This document shows, one piece after another, positions 25,516-40,695 of a stretch of 64,000 nt of DNA. The stretch is from assembly GCF_018139145.2 (NCBI RefSeq), contig NC_059471.1, positions 45,872,226 to 45,936,225 of the forward strand, in the 5' to 3' direction. The notes beneath the pieces are model-generated. The model did not search any database. It was given only the letters and a program-made list of their open reading frames with translations, and was not told the DNA's origin. A program made the position numbers and the translations under genes. Every line of letters starts with the position of its first letter. Within the stretch, counting starts at the first letter, position 1. Origin of the DNA: Gymnogyps californianus. Its lineage: Eukaryota; Chordata; Aves; Accipitriformes; Cathartidae.

Positions 25516-28500
25516 TCACATCCCATGAAAGCTGCTTTTAACTTCTGTAGATCTATGGTAACCTCCTCCAAGAAGCAGGACTAAGGAAAAAATCAGACAC
25601 AAATTTTATTGAAGCAATTACTTTGATTTGCTAGAGCAGTCAGGCAATCTAGCATTGCTAAGCTTTAGCAAGTATGGAACATTGTATGCAGAAGTATCTG
25701 AAGAGATGAAAAAAACCATGGTAGGGAAGGAATATAATCTCTTAATCTAGACCAGTATCTGACTACTCATATATGTGACTGGCTTGTGCAATCATGGGGG
25801 AAAAATGTTGTTATGAATTCTTAGGAATTTAACTTTTGATGATTTTTTTCATCAAACTGAAATTTTAGTAAAAGCTTCATAGGAATAATACATAGGAATG
25901 GCTAAAATTCTCTTCAAATAAGCTGGTACGTTTATTTGCATATACTATATTCAGCATCATTACTTAAAACCTACTTTTGCTCTAAAAAGATCAGTTAATT
26001 TAAGAGGTTTTGTTACTGATTTTGCCATGGGTAATGTAACTGTAAGATCACACATCAGATGGTTATGCAGAAGGCACACCCACCCAGACTGAATAAGCGC
26101 AGAATAAGATGCATCAGTAATGATACTCCTCTGATATGCTCGTCCTGCAAAACGCTCTCTTTCGTTGTGTTTATTCTTTGAAATCTGAGCTCACCTCTTA
26201 TACTGAATGTTGATTGCTGTTGAGAAATCATGCAAAAGTCACTTAGCACTGGTGATTTACTAGTATTTGCCATTTCATCGCAAAGTTTTCGTTCTTTCAA
26301 GAAGAAACAAATTCTCTTGCAAAAGGATACTTTTCTTTTTATAAATAACATTTTGTCTTCCTGAAGCATTTTCTTCTTTGAGCTGTGACCAAATTCCTTA
26401 GTTTAATTCAGTCTTCTCTGATACTGTTTGAATAATTTGTGAATGTATTCAACAAGCTAGTTTCTTTAGTTATTAAATAATCTATACAGCAATCTCCAGT
26501 TATTCAGGTGGTGTAGTCAGGCTAGGGTGGTGATCAGCACCAAAATGATGTGGCTGCATTTGTAAATTACTACTTCTATTTTCTGTTCAGTATTCTTTTT
26601 CATTGATTGGATAGGATTTTAAATCTATGAATCCAGGGACTGATGGCACCAAACATGGTACCCAAGCAAGAGTTCCTGAGCTTTGCTTACTTGGGTGTGG
26701 TGTGAGCGATGAGGGCACAGTAGCTGCTCTCAGCTGTGCGTGAGGCTGTGTACACAGGAGGACACATCCAGCTCATCACCTGGCTTTCCAGCACCGCTTT
26801 GGAAGAGCGTGCTGGTTCAGACCCTCAAAATAATAACTCTATGCTTATGCTGTGTCAAGTTTCTGCCAAAGTTGTTTGATAAACTTACTTCCTTTAATGA
26901 ACAGCGTGAGTTTTATCAGGAGAAAAGCTGGAATGAAGCGTTGGTGCTTCTTGGTTTTCTCAGAAAGTGTATTTATGTGACAGGGCAGAGGAGGGCGGGA
27001 GAAAGCTGGACAAGGTAAAAACCGAGAAGAATCTGAATCCAAAGGGGATTAAAAATACATTCTGAAACTAGAGCTTAATCTGAGCAGTTGGAAAATCTTT
27101 ACTGAACTGAAACTCGAACTGAAATAGGGCTGAGAAGAGATAAGAAATCTTAATCTTAAGAATGAACTTAGTACATGAAATAAGTTCACTTCTTAGCACT
27201 TTTTTTTTAGCCTTTACTATATAACTTTTCCCAAAGGATGAATTTTACAGTGAGAAAGTGCAATGGCTTGAAAAACTGTCTAAATAGAAATAGAAACTGA
27301 CAATAACAATATATGAGGAGAATAAAAGACAAAGGCTTGGTTCCCTCAAGCAGCTCAAGTATGAGCACATAATTAAAAATGCTGAAGTAGAAGTAGGTCA
27401 AAAAACAGTGAATGCTTCTTCCCGAGTAACATAGTCTGTGAAGGAGAGAAGAGTCCACTGGTACAGGTATTACATAGCTTCCCTTCATTTTACGTGATCA
27501 GAGGTAGGTCTGCACGATAGGGTGTGCTGGGTTGGCTTAACACCTGAGTCATGGGAACAGCAGCCTCTGCTGCTAATATTGCAAGCACTGACCCAGAGCT
27601 GTGTCTCACCGCGGCGCATCTGGAGCATGTGTTGTAGGCACCTGTGACTGTGTCCTGCTGGAGTAACATCATGTCACAGCTTTCTCCTTTAGCCATCTTT
27701 CCCTTTCCACAAGAGCTTTAGTATTTCTGTACCATGCTGCTTGGTGTAGCCATCTAACCTGAGCTCCACCTAAATTACTGTGTTCTTCTACAGAACTTGT
27801 TAGAGGACAATGTAGCGAGGACAAAAGAAATTGCAGCAAAATTTGATTCAAAGCTGATGTGAAAGAATCAAGCCCTTCATTTCTTAACTATGACTGAGAA
27901 ATGGATTTCAGCTGGTCACTAGTATTAGAGAAGCATTGCAAGTTGTTGTCAGCATCACTGAAATGTATTTTCTCACTTTCAAATACAACACTTCATATGG
28001 CAGAATGGTTTGCATTTGCGTACCTACAGATTTTGGTGTTTTTTTTTTTTCCAGGTCCAAGAAGAGCCTGAATTGAAAGTTTCTGTATTGGCTTAATTCT
28101 GGTTCAGGGGAGGTGGGGAGGCAGTGAACACTGGAAATTTCTTCTAGTCTCCTGTTGCCCAGGAATGTGTTTGTGTGGTTTCCGTCATGTAAAAATGACA
28201 TATTGCTGTCTGATCAGTCAGAGGAGAGAGAGAAGCTCGCTTTTATCTCCAGGGGAAGGAATCTTTTTGATGGACATATACCAAAGGCACGCGTACCTTA
28301 GTTATAGAAGGAGCTTTTGTTTGCAGAATTTTTGTCAGGAAAGCAAATACGTTCAGGCTCCTAGAAACTGTTTGGTCAAGCTTAATTGCGTGTAGGTTTT
28401 GGCATACAATGTTTAATGGAACATGTTCCTGTTATTTGTGCATCTGTAGTCGCAGAAGAGACTGGGCTCCTTATAAGCTGAAATAAGGAGCAGTGGAAAT

Positions 28501-31500
28501 GGTGGAAGAAAACTACTAAACAGTGTTTTTTCTACCTTCACCCATGAGGGAGTACTCCAGCTAATTACTTGAGGTTACTTCAGCTCTTGGTACTGTGACT
28601 TCTTTGTTAATGCTATATGTTTAATTATGAAGACTCCCTTCAGTTTCAAAACAAGTGTATTAAGATTAATCTGTACCTGTAAAATATTCTAGCATCTGCT
28701 TTTACTGTAAATGAAGAGGGTGTAGCATCTTCTCAGTTTCTAGTTCCTTGGCCGTACATGGTCCACGTGCCACTGCTGCCGTCATTTGGAATAGCCTTCT
28801 GATAATTCTCCAGCTAATTTGGGATACCCGGTGAAGATGCTTTCTCGCTGTTTTCATTCTCCATTGCTCAGACGTCTCTGCCAGGCAACTCACAAAACAA
28901 ACAGTAACACCAGGTCAGCCTCAAAGAGTGCCCGCTTTGAAGTAGAGGGCAGGTGACGGTTATAAAAGGTTAGTCTTTAATGGTATTACAAAAGGTAGCT
29001 GTAGAGGTTTCCATGCATTTGCTTATTAAAGTGTGTAATGCCCTGATCCTTACATACAAAAAATAATTAGTGGGTAATTATTAGAAAAAATTACCTTATA
29101 CTTTCCTTCGTGGTGGAGGATATAGCAGAAATTAGTTTGTAGCCAGGATTTGAAAGCGTGTGGCTCTTTTTTAAGTGATGGTCAACACAGCAAGATACAG
29201 GGACAAAGGCAAGAGTGTAAGACAAACTGGGTATAGATGGTCAACTAAAAAGCCTTGTAGAATAGAGAGGGCAGAAAAAGAAGTTGGCTCATTAAACAAA
29301 GCAAGTTGCAGTCCATTCTAATGTTTGTACCTGCAATAAAATTAATAATTATTTAAGAGGGTAAATACTGTGATGCTGTGTTCATTAGATAATTATATGT
29401 TTAATTTTTCATAGATAATTGCTTTTTGCTTTGACTAAAGCTTTCGTACTGCTGGTGGTACTCCCTGGCCAGTCTTCAACTTGTGAAAGCACTTTGGCAA
29501 GGCTTGGTTGTACCCGTGAAACACAGGATCCTCTATGCAAGCCAAAATTAGCAAAAATAAAAACCTTTTTGAAGAAAGCAGAATTTCAAAACAGTTTTTA
29601 TTTCTGTAAGTTGCTCTGGAATCATGAGTGTGTTAGTGAACATATTTTTGAGGGGAATTGGTATGACACTCAAAATGAGTGTATTTGAAATTTTACACAT
29701 TGTAAATCATCACAGAATGAATTTAAATGTGCATTTATGTATTTTAAAAGGCCTGTTTACTTCAAATCCAGTCTGCTGATTTATATGCTATCAGCATTCA
29801 TCAATACTAAAATTTCAATGTCACTGCTTAAAAAGAGAAGCGATTTGGGAGTGCTTTTGACAGGAGTTTGTTTTTTCTCTTTGCAAAGAATGATTGTGCT
29901 TTTAATTTATCGTTCTTTTCCTAGTGGCTTTCCTTTTTGAAGCATTGCCTGTTTTTTGTTGGTAACTTTATTATATGAAAAAGTTCAAATATATTCACCT
30001 GTGTACCTATCCTGCGTCTGTTAGGGTTTTTCCTTCAGGAGCTTAAGTAATAACTATGTTACTTTTAATAATAGTTCAAATAATTACATACTTGACATTC
30101 TGTCCAGAGTCCATGCAACAGTTCTGTATTTCTTTCCCTAGCAAAAGCTTCCAGAGATTCTTTCCTGCCTGAAAAAAATTTTGGGGTGCATACTTTTACA
30201 TGTACTCAATGTGCTGTTTTCCAAGCGAAGAGCTTTAAAATGCAGTGTGGCAAAAGACTTCACATTCATCTTCTTTCTCTCTGAGCAATAAATATCTGAC
30301 TACTGCAGTGGTTCTGAATTAGTGTCTTCCAATAAATTAGCATCAAACAGATGGCTGATTTGTTATATCATGAGCTGTTTTTGATAGTACTGATTTATGT
30401 TATTAAAGATGAGGCTTGCATAACTTAACACTGCAGTATAAGCTATTTTTGAGTATCTTAGAAAACTTGTACACTGTACTACTATTCCATAAATGTATTT
30501 CCTTGATGATAAAGACTGTTGCATGTCTTTGTACCTTCACTTGCTAAAAAAACATCTACAACAGTGACTTTTATTAGATTTATTTTTAAAATGTATACTC
30601 TAGCAGGTTGATTGGGCCACTAACTGCATCTACGCTGAAATGTAGAGAGGATAATATGTTAAGAGCACTCCAGCTATTTTTTCATGGCCTTCTCCAGCTA
30701 TCTAATGCTATGCAGCAAGAAAGTGAAAGTATATTGCAAAAAACTCAGTGTTGTGTGGATCACGTGGTCAACAGTTTGCCATCTGGCAACCAAATATGAT
30801 GATAATGCTCAAGGTTATCTCCCATGTGTGCTATCTGTGGGTCAAAGGGTGAAGCTATTTCCATCCCGTTCTTTTCTCCTGTACTTTACGGTGGTTGCCT
30901 TCCTGTCAAGGAGCAGCTGAGTTTTGCTGCAGTTTGACACCCTATTCCTAAACCATCAGCAGAGACTGATTTATCCTGTCCTCATTGGAGGATGCTACTG
31001 GTTATTCCTCCATTGCACTGAGTTAATTTCTTCTTGTAGCTCTGTTAGCCTGGAGGTGAAAAGAAGGAGGGCAGACCTTGGAAGTTATTCTGCGTCTCAC
31101 TGTTGCAATGTGCACATTGGTGATGAGACCTCTGAGATGGCTTCCTGTGTGATTCTTCCCCAATTGTAATTTGTTTCAGGTAGGCTACACTAGAATTAAG
31201 TGTAATCAAGAGGAGAAACATCCGATTAGTTTTATCGAACTGCCTTTGCATTTCTCATCCTGTCTAGATTATCAGTCTTAATTGGGGGATGATAAGGTCT
31301 TGGCTTTTCATTGAATTGTAAAACAGTGAATATAGTGACAGCACTGTTGTTGTTGGGATTTCTGAATCAAATAGGCCTAAAAACTTGAGGTCAAAAGGGC
31401 TGCTTCCATAGACACTTCCAAGGTAGCAGGTCTGGATTTAGCAGTCACTAACACAACATGCGTACTGTCCCTTATGAAGCTGAGCCTCATAGCAAACTGG

Positions 31501-34500
31501 TGCCATTGACATACTTTGCAGTTTAAGCATTAGTTTGATTTAATCTTTGCAATGATTAAATGCAATAATGATTGCCATTCACAGGGTTTTCAAGAGACCC
31601 TTAGTCTTCAGAAGCTGTGAATTCCTAGATGAGAGTCTTAAGGTTTTTGTTAACCTTATCTGGGTCAAAAAGACTGCCTGGTCTTTGTGTAGAAATGATG
31701 AGGATTGTTGGGGAAAGGATTTGTAGAATAGCCTCTTCCAGAGCCCAGGGGTTACTTTTTTGTTATCCTGGCTCTGCGGTTTGATTGACTTCTGGGAAGG
31801 ATAGCTTACAACCACCATGTGTGTTTTAAGGAGCGTACTTCTCCAGTGCTTCATCTGGCTAGACAGTTGGTGAAATTCTGCAGATGGCTAACTGTAGTTT
31901 CCAAGAGTTGGTGCATATAGTATCTCCTTTCTCATGAGAAGGAAGATTCCTAATTTAGCATTTACTCATGCAGTCATTAAAGATGTTGGGAATATTGCCA
32001 TGGCCTCACTTGGAGCAGAATCGGATCATTTTGTTCCACTCCCTCCCTACCACCAGACTTAGTTATAATAGCTTGTTGGAGCATTTTCGTGGTGCCTTAA
32101 TTGGTGTATTAAGCTTTTTTTTCCCTCAGTCATCAGTTTTGTGGTACAAATTACATACTTCGTGAGTACCAGTGAAAGAGAGGTGTGAGATCATCTATAG
32201 TTCCCTGGCTGGGATTGTTTTCTCATATCATTAATTTTGTTCAAGTTTTTATTCTCAGACTTCTCTAACTTTACAACAGAAACTCTCAAGTGACTAATAG
32301 CACATTTGGTTTCAGTAGGTTGGGATGCTCAGAACTGATGTAAATTCTCCAACTTCAGAGGTATATGGTCAGACTAGATTAACTTCCCCCTTTCCCCCTT
32401 TTTGCCTCCCACACAGGCTTTCTAACATTCTGGCACAGTAAGTATTTGGACTTTTACCCATTCTCTCACTTTGCAGTAAAGAAGCATTCATTTTTCCAAC
32501 ATTAAAAACTTGGCGAGAAAATCTGGCCCACAAAACTTAACGTTTTGAGCAAATGTTTAAAAATACCCTCTGACTTGGCAACTCTAAGTAGCCTTAAAGC
32601 ACTGTTGTCCACTGGGGTGGACAAATTCTCTTTCCCCAAAAAAAGCTAATACAAAAAGCTGATACTTATCCAGTAATATTGGTAGCAACAAATTTAATTT
32701 AGTCATTGCAAACGTTACAGAAATAAATCTGAAGCCATAAGGAACCTGAATTAGAATAGTTATATCTCTAAGGAGCTCCCTTACATGTGGATGTTGCAGG
32801 AGCTGAGGATGGGAGGTGAGAATTGTAGCAAATATGGAAAATAATATCTGCTTATCTTAGACCTTGTCTGTTCCCCAAAACAAAAGGGCACATTTTTACT
32901 AAGAGGAGTACACTTTGTGAATTTTACTTGATTTTTGTATCTTGTTTTTTGTTTTAAATTGTGTTGCTGTTTCACACCATGTCTTCTGGGAGAGCTGATT
33001 CAAGGGAATACATCCTCTTTCACTATTCTTTTCTGATAAGGTTGAATAGATTAACATTTGATTCTGCATCAATTGAAGTGCTCTTTCCTGGCTCTAAATA
33101 TGTCTTCACAAATGAAGGCAGATCAAGAAAACATAGGAAATAATAAAGTTCAGTTATATCTGTGTACCTCGCTTCTTTTGGGCATATATGCATCAGCCTA
33201 AGTTAATAGAGGACTGACTTCAATAGAGAGAAGTCAGGTTCAGTCTGTGTTTCATACTTTTGTGCTCTGTGTAATGAGTGATGATGTTGTGCTCTGTGTT
33301 GCTAGGGTAACCCAAAGAAACACAGAGAAAATACGGCAAAATTTCAAAAAGGAAGCATTATAATTTCTTCAGTGCTTCTTATTTGCTTGTGAAATATTTT
33401 GCCAAAATATTACTGAGAAAACCCAGTAGTCCTTTAAAGTTTTTATTCCAAATGTAGAGGCTAAACTAAATGATGCAGTCATGCCGTAGTGATTTATTTC
33501 TACTTAAGGACAAATTCCAACATCACTTGTAACTTGTTTCCAAAATCTTTATCATGGAATAAACTGCACTTACCTTGTACCTCCATTTTGTCATCTTCGC
33601 TCTGTCCATCTCTATAAATAAATCTAAATTCTTTCCAAAATCCTAGCTCTATGACACTTTCCCAAAAGCTGTGCTTTTAGTAATCCCCCTTTAAACTGGT
33701 AGAGCATTTGTTCTTTAATAGTATGACAAAAGTTGAGAATGAAAAGGGGGGCTGGGGTAGACACTGCCCCAATTCTCTGACCTCCTGTACAATAGTTTGG
33801 CCAACACTACGTTGGAATTGCTCTAGGGGGAAAAAAATGAGCCATCAGAAATCTGTGAAGTGACTCCCAGGTGCTGCATATCGCACATACCCCCAAAACG
33901 CGAGGGGTCTGTCTCCTCTCAGGAGGATGCATCCATCCTCATGCGTATACCTGGCATTTATGGGTCTTGGCTCCCCTGAAGAGGTGGCGACTGAAGTGGA
34001 CTGAAGTCTGGATTACTTCCCACTCACGGGCCATGAATAGGGCGTCTGTAGTTTCTGCTGTTAACTCTGAGTCACCTCTGCGGTGAATTGTTTTCTGTGT
34101 ATGCATTAGAACAACAGCAACCGAGCAGATACCTATTTGGGCTGGTGAAACTTGATGTTAGCACAGGCATGAACATAGCAATACGCAGTATAACTTACTG
34201 TCAGTCATCTTTTTTTCTTTATCAGCGGATATATTCGTTGCCAAATATCTGGTATAAATTATACAGTATAGACTTGAGTTATGTTTTTTTATCTTTTTTT
34301 GCACACCTTGAGAAATTAAATAAACCTCACTATTGAGTGTTATAAGCTGTGGTAAACTGTTTTTCTTATACACAAGGCACTTGTACATCACCACCTGTTT
34401 GCTTGACACAAAAATAACAAAGGATTACATTTACCAAATCTTTCCCTGGGCATGGACCAAGGGAGGAGATTGAATGCAGAAGGGTTGTGGGTTTTTTTTT

Positions 34501-37500
34501 CTCCTCTCTGATTGTAGAGGCTATAAAAATCTCTCTGTCTCTCTGAGCAAGCGAAGTTGTATAACCTGCCAAATCCTAGCTCTTCCCAAGGGACCACCTC
34601 GGAATGCTTTATCCAAATTGAACAATTGTATTAATCCTGGGGGTCGAGGGTAAGAGAGTGCATACAGACAGTTGCTATGGAGTAGTTCGTAGATGGAAAA
34701 TTTTTTACCCTAACTTACCTTGCAGTAACTTGTTTATCCGTACCTGGAGTTGGTGCAGAGGTGTCTGAGCAATGCTTAGAGGGAATAAATGAGTCAGTAT
34801 TGAGGGCTATTCTACAAAATTACCTCTGGTATCTGCTTGTGGGAAGAGGGGGTGTTGAGATACTTCAGTTGGGTGTAAGAGTGGGAGTAAAAAGGACAAC
34901 AATTTTGGAAATACTTGATTTAATAATGGCAAAGAGGCATCAGGCAATAGAGAAAGTGAATTTCGGTATTGTCTTGAAAAAATGCTAACTGTGAGTTGCC
35001 ATGGTTGCTGCAGCTTAGCTAAAGCAAATAGTATACTTTATACAGAATATTTTTCTGTAAAATGCTGTTGAACTATTTCTGTGCTAGTTAACAGCTGCAC
35101 CTTCATGTGTTTTTGTCTGTATTTCTAAAAACTTACAGGATTGCACTTAATTGCCTATTTTGATACTTATTTTTCAGAATGACTCCCCAGATATACCAAC
35201 TATTCCTTTTGGAAAGAATGCTAGCACAATTGTGTGTTCCCCATATGGATTTCTCTCTTCAAATTAATTTACAAAATTTACACAATATGGTCTAGTTTTG
35301 TGGGGGGGAATGAAGGTAAAGGATCTTCAAAACTAAATGCAAGAGAAGTTAACGTAGACGATGATCCTAATGATCAACAGGATGAGCTCAAGTCTGTTGA
35401 TTCTTGGCAGGGGGAGTGTAAGATCTCAAAATTTCGAGAAGGTACAAGGAAGGAAAAAGGTAGAAGTGGTAACATTTAGTATAACCCTGGTGCAAGGGTC
35501 AACTGAATTACGTACAGGTTAAAAAAAAAAAAAGGCAACAGGGAGATAAAAGAAGGAGAGATTCAGCAAGGTAATATGCTCCAAGTTCTAAAGACCAATA
35601 CTTTGGAAGTTGTAAAAATCTATAGGATGTGTAAGTAGTGATATGATAGCTAGCTATCAGTCTATGTAAATTGCTGTGTATTTTGAAGTGTTTTTTTTCT
35701 TGAAAAGTAATTAATTTCACCTCTGAAATTCAAACATCCTCTTGAATGTGAACAAACCGATTTCCTTTGAGAACTCCTAACACTCCGTGTGAGCTTGGAG
35801 TCAACTCCACAACTTCTAATTCTCTGTGCAGATAGTCCATCATTTCTCATAAAAGTCAATGGATGTTCTCATGCTTCTTGGCCAAAGTATATGGCACGTG
35901 ACTGGTAGCTTTCAGAAATAAAATACCTGCTATTTATTTTTGCATAAGTACCAGGCTAGACCTGGAATTTAAAGTAACCAATACAGACTGGGGAAAAATT
36001 CTAGATTTGCCGTGGAAAAAACAAACAAACAAAACAATAGAAGAAATATCCAGTTTAATTACCTGTAATTAGTGAAGATGCTGACTTTTAGGGTTTTTTA
36101 GGAATGGAGTAAGAAAAAGACACAAAAAGGGACCAGTCAACAAAGCTACACTAATTATTATAAATACTTTAATTTTCTTTAATATAGCTTATATTTGAGC
36201 AGGAAGCTGCAGGATCCTATCAGTCTCCTCTTTCTCTGCAAGTTGTTGCTGCAGCAGTGCTCCATCCCTCTTCCTCTGCCCACCCCTGAGACAAGAGCCA
36301 AGGAGTGCTCAGGTTATCAGCCAGACTCCTCTGCATGGGCTTGTTCTTCTGGGGATGGTTTTAGGGGGGTTATTTTTATTTTTTATTTGACAGGTATGCA
36401 TTCTGCCCTACACTATCCTGAATATTAGTTTTCTCTTTGGAAGAACCCGTAGATTAGACTGGGATATGAGGAAGCTGGCAGAGATGGACCACCCAGGGAG
36501 GGGTGGGAAAAGAGCGTGAGGAAATGGATAATGTTAGTGTCTGGTGACTTGCCGGGGCTGATGCACATTTCTAGAAGCGCCTGTTTGTGTTTTGATAAGG
36601 GATTTAAGAATAGCGTGGAAGCATAATGGGTGAGATCAGCAAGGAAGTACCATGCTCAAGAGGCAGTATGAAAGGACAGGTTCTGAGGTGATGGACGGGG
36701 ACGTGTTCCCAGAGGGTGCTGGCCGGCTGCATTCCCTCTCCACCTTTCCCCTCTTGGGCATCTCTTCTCCACCCCTCAGCCCCTTCATTAGTAGGTGAGG
36801 GTGCAGGGTGGGTACAGGCTGCTCGGTCGTCAGGGCCCGCAAAGATCCTTGCTGCCAGCCGGTGGTTTTGTAGGGGCATGGAGAAACGCTTTCTGCATCA
36901 TTTTATACCTGACTCTGTGTGCTGTTATGATGTAAGTGGCATTGGGTCTGGTGGATATGTTGCTATGGAAAATATGTGTGCTTTTTATAGTGAAATAGAA
37001 AGGTGCATTTCCAAAAGCTGTTCTTGAACGCTGCGGCCATAACCCGACCGTTTTATTTCCAGCAATCTTGGCAGTGAACTGTGGCTCTCGGGGTTGAATA
37101 TCAGTTCGCTAAGAATCCAAGTGCTGGAGGAATGTCCTCATGTTTCTGTACCCATGTGGCAGCCCCATCTTCCACTGGAGCCTTTCTATTCTCAGCAGCA
37201 CGTGGGAATTCAGTGAGATCCGGTAACGGCAATATTAATAGCAGTTGAGTAGGTGGCCAAAGAGGTTGAAATTTAGCGCAAGCTCACTGCTAGTTGGACA
37301 GCCGGCATTTGTCTCCTGCACAGCATACCTCGGCGGGGGTGGAGAATCCTTCAAACCCTCCAACGTCCTCTGCAGAAGTGTAAGTGAAGCTGATCGGTGT
37401 CGGGCTAGAGCGCCTGGAGCTCGGCAAGGAGCTTGGGAGCAGGCTTGTTCTGCAGCCTGTTGATCCGCTCTGGCTCCCAAGCCAGGGCATGGCTCTTCCA

Positions 37501-37880
37501 AGTCCTTCAGTGGGCATCTGGGAGGTGGAACTGCTGCCTTGGTGGATGGAAGTTCAAAGGGAGAGCACCGATACATCTTTTTAAACAGAAATCTGTTCAA
37601 GTCCTGTGTTTGTGAGATCTGTAGTACAGAGGAAGGGATGGAAAACAGATAGCTTTGGCAGCTGTTGAGGTTTCTGGAGTATTCGTCACCAAGGGAAGGG
37701 TTTGGCACTGGGCAGGGTGCATTTGTCACTGGCACATTCCTTTCTATCAGTGGGAGTGTCTCCGTCCCTTCTTTCTCCCCGTAAATGGGATTGGATTTGT
37801 CTTATCTCTTTGGGCATGACCACATGGCCTCTTCTTGGGAGATAACCCTCATTTAGGGGAGGAGGATACGCTGGTCTAGC

Positions 37881-37902
37881 TTTTTTTTTTTTTTTTTTTT
37901 TT
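37881..37902 (+). repeat. Poly-T tract (22)
   Basis: A homopolymer of 22 T in the large intron. Confidence 0.95.
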
Positions 37903-40683
37903 AAATATCGTAGATTGACATCTATATTTTAAATATGTTTCTATATGAGAAACAGACCCTCAGAAAGCCACGCTTTCTGAACAGGATGCTGTAAAATCAT
38001 CTTCCAATATTTTACTCAGACTTCTGGTATCTTGGATTTCTTCTTGAGCTCCACTTTGTTATTTTCCAGGGAGAACATCAAAGTGAAGCGTCAAAGTAGA
38101 TTTGACATCATGAGTTGCTCGTCGTTGGAATTTAATACATATTAGGATGTGGGGGAACCAACCCGTATAATGTGTTAGGAAAACAAAATCTGAGTTTATT
38201 TGTTAAAAGTTTTGAAATAAGTCAAACCTAAAAGTAGCTACTTAAAATGCACTGCTTTTTTGTAAGGAGGCCCTGGAGAGGTGTCTGTGTAAGTGTCAGC
38301 ATTGCCAATGGATATATTTTATAATTGGTTAAAGTCTAGTTCATGATTTCTTAAAGTACTGTGGTCTGCTAGCTACTGTGAGGTATATGAATGTCTTGTA
38401 CAATTTTTTTTTAACTTTTAAAATACCTCAACGTGCATTAAAATAATACTAGCAAGCTTTCCTCAATCCTCGGAGCTCAGCGTCAGCAGATGAATGGGAA
38501 GCACAGAGTGCCTCTGGCTGGGGTTTCGTCACATGGGGACTCTCATGGTACCGACGTGTGGAGCAGGGTCCTCCTCCACCGAGCCCCCTGCCAGCTCCTT
38601 CGCGGCAACGTGTTGCCTCTGCCACGGTGCTGACGCGGTCACTTGTACGAGCGTGCTCTAAAACAGATGAGCAAGTTAATTTGGCGTTCGAAAATATCTA
38701 TTAGGAAAAACCCAAACAAAGAAACGGGCACAGCCCTCTGGTCCTGGTGCACAACGTGAAACCACAGTGTGATTCAGAGTTATGTTGGCATAACCACAGG
38801 GGCAGCAAACAGGAGCGGCTGGAAGGGAAAGGGAGACCAGGAAATCCTTAAGCTAGAGCTGCTGCCAAAGCCTTTGTATTGTGAGGCTAGGGCCTTGGTG
38901 ACTAATTTTGCTATTTAACCTCGAGCAAACAGCGGAGCTGAGAATAAATTCCTTGAGCTGCGGCTCAGCCTGCTGACCTGCTGTGTCACTTTGTTTAATT
39001 CTTGTAGAGTGGTCCTCGTTAGAGAAATATCCTGATGTCTGTGAATATGCATTGTGTTCAGATGTAACAGAGGTATTTGGTCTCTAAGCGTATAACCTGC
39101 TAACAAGTGAGAGCTATTTCTGTCCCATTTGTCTTCTTTCTGTTTGCTAAAGGATTGACGTAGATGAGATGATTTACACAGAAGGTATTATTTCTCCACG
39201 GGTGGTTATTTCACATCTTTTTGGATCAATTTTCAACTTGGAATCGTGCAGTTGTGCTTCATAATTGTTATAGTAACTCCCACATATTGTTATCTCATGG
39301 CCTTTAGACTTTCATGCTACGTTTGACAGATATTTTCCAGGATGGCTAATCTTGAAGTTGTACATAAACTTTTATTGAAACCACTGCCAACAATTAAGGT
39401 TCATGCTTTGTGAATTAAAAGTTGTACTTTTTAAATTTTGAGACCCCTTTGTTAGCTGCGGTTTGACATAGGGGTTAGGTTAGGTAACGCAGAGGATCGG
39501 CGTTGCTTTTCTTTTAAACTTCAGAATGAATGCTAAAATGCTGAGACTGTGGCAGGAGCAGATGAAGCATTCAGAATAAAATTCTTTCTGCAAGATCTTA
39601 ACCACTCTCCTTAGCAGCTTCCTTTGCTTAGTTCAGACATCTTTAGAGAAGTTGCGTTGTTAGTGAAAGGAGATATAAAAACCTCTGGGAAGACAGAGCA
39701 GGTAGTGTTTGAAATGACACGAAGTGATTTAGTAAGTGGTGTTGAATTGTCATTTGGAGAGGAACCCGCTTCTTTCAGCAGATTGTTTTTAAGATGCAGC
39801 CTTGGCTGAGCCCTCCTGAGCAAAGCAGCAGCCTGCTTATAACTTTCAGCATAATGGCATTCATTTATTCAAGCCAGAAATTAGGTTACACAGAATAATA
39901 TTTTCATAAAGACTATAGTCTACATCAACTGGGCTCTGACGATTTTGGATGAAAACATGAAAAAGCAGACTTCTTTCACAGTTGCCCAATGTAGGATTGG
40001 TGTTTATTTGCATTGATGAAGATACTTCAGTGAGTTACCCCTTCAGTTCCTAGAATAGCTTTCGTAGGACAAATGTCTCACAAGCAGTGCTGTGTGTGTA
40101 CTTCAATGCTATAGACTTACGTTCAAAATAAGGTTATAATTGTCCATGAGTGTTTAAAAAGCTTAAAGGCTACATTGCTGAAGTTCTTGCACTCCATCTT
40201 CTAACTGATTTGTTCAAATACGGTGTGCAAAACTGAGTGTTGCAACCCCGTGTATTTAGAGCCAGACTTCTGAAGGGGAGCAGAGGTGAGAGCAGGAGCT
40301 CGCTGCTGGGTAGCAACAGGTTGTTAGAGAAGGTAGGGTCATGCCTCCTCTCACAGCAGCAAATAACTTGCTGTCCTTAAGGTTAGTGCCTCTGTCTTGT
40401 CCCCTACTATGAACTTTAGCTGTTCAGAGCTGTACACAAGACCCCAGTTGAATTCTTTGCATAGTACTGCATAGTATTTGCATTTTGATAACACTTTATG
40501 AAGGAGAACTTCTATTTAATATAATTATTTCGTTTTGTGTTTTCATTTTCTGCAATTGAGTTAAAATCTTGCTTTTTTTATTTTGATGCTCACAGGAAAA
40601 AGTCATTCCTCTTAAAAGCTCTTCAGTTTGTATCACACTTCTATCCAATAGATATTTGCCCAGCTATTTTAAATGCAATGTAC

Positions 40684-40695
40684 GGGGGGGGGGGG
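40684..40695 (+). repeat. Poly-G tract (12)
   Basis: Twelve consecutive G bases in the large intron. Confidence 0.9.

Noticed and set aside
29419..29688. 89-codon open stretch with a hydrophobic start and six Cys, like a small secreted protein
   Set aside because: It starts at TTG, not ATG, has no promoter or splice support, no family match that I recognise, and sits in AT-rich intron.
35280..35535. Purine-rich stretch ending in A13, possibly a retrocopy
   Set aside because: The translation (for example N-V-D-D-D-P-N-D-Q-Q-D-E-L) matches nothing I know, and the A-run alone is weak evidence. Left unannotated.
37235..37735. 166-codon minus-strand open frame
   Set aside because: Overlaps other open frames on the opposite strand in GC-rich DNA; Pro/Ala/Ser-biased composition and no recognisable domain.
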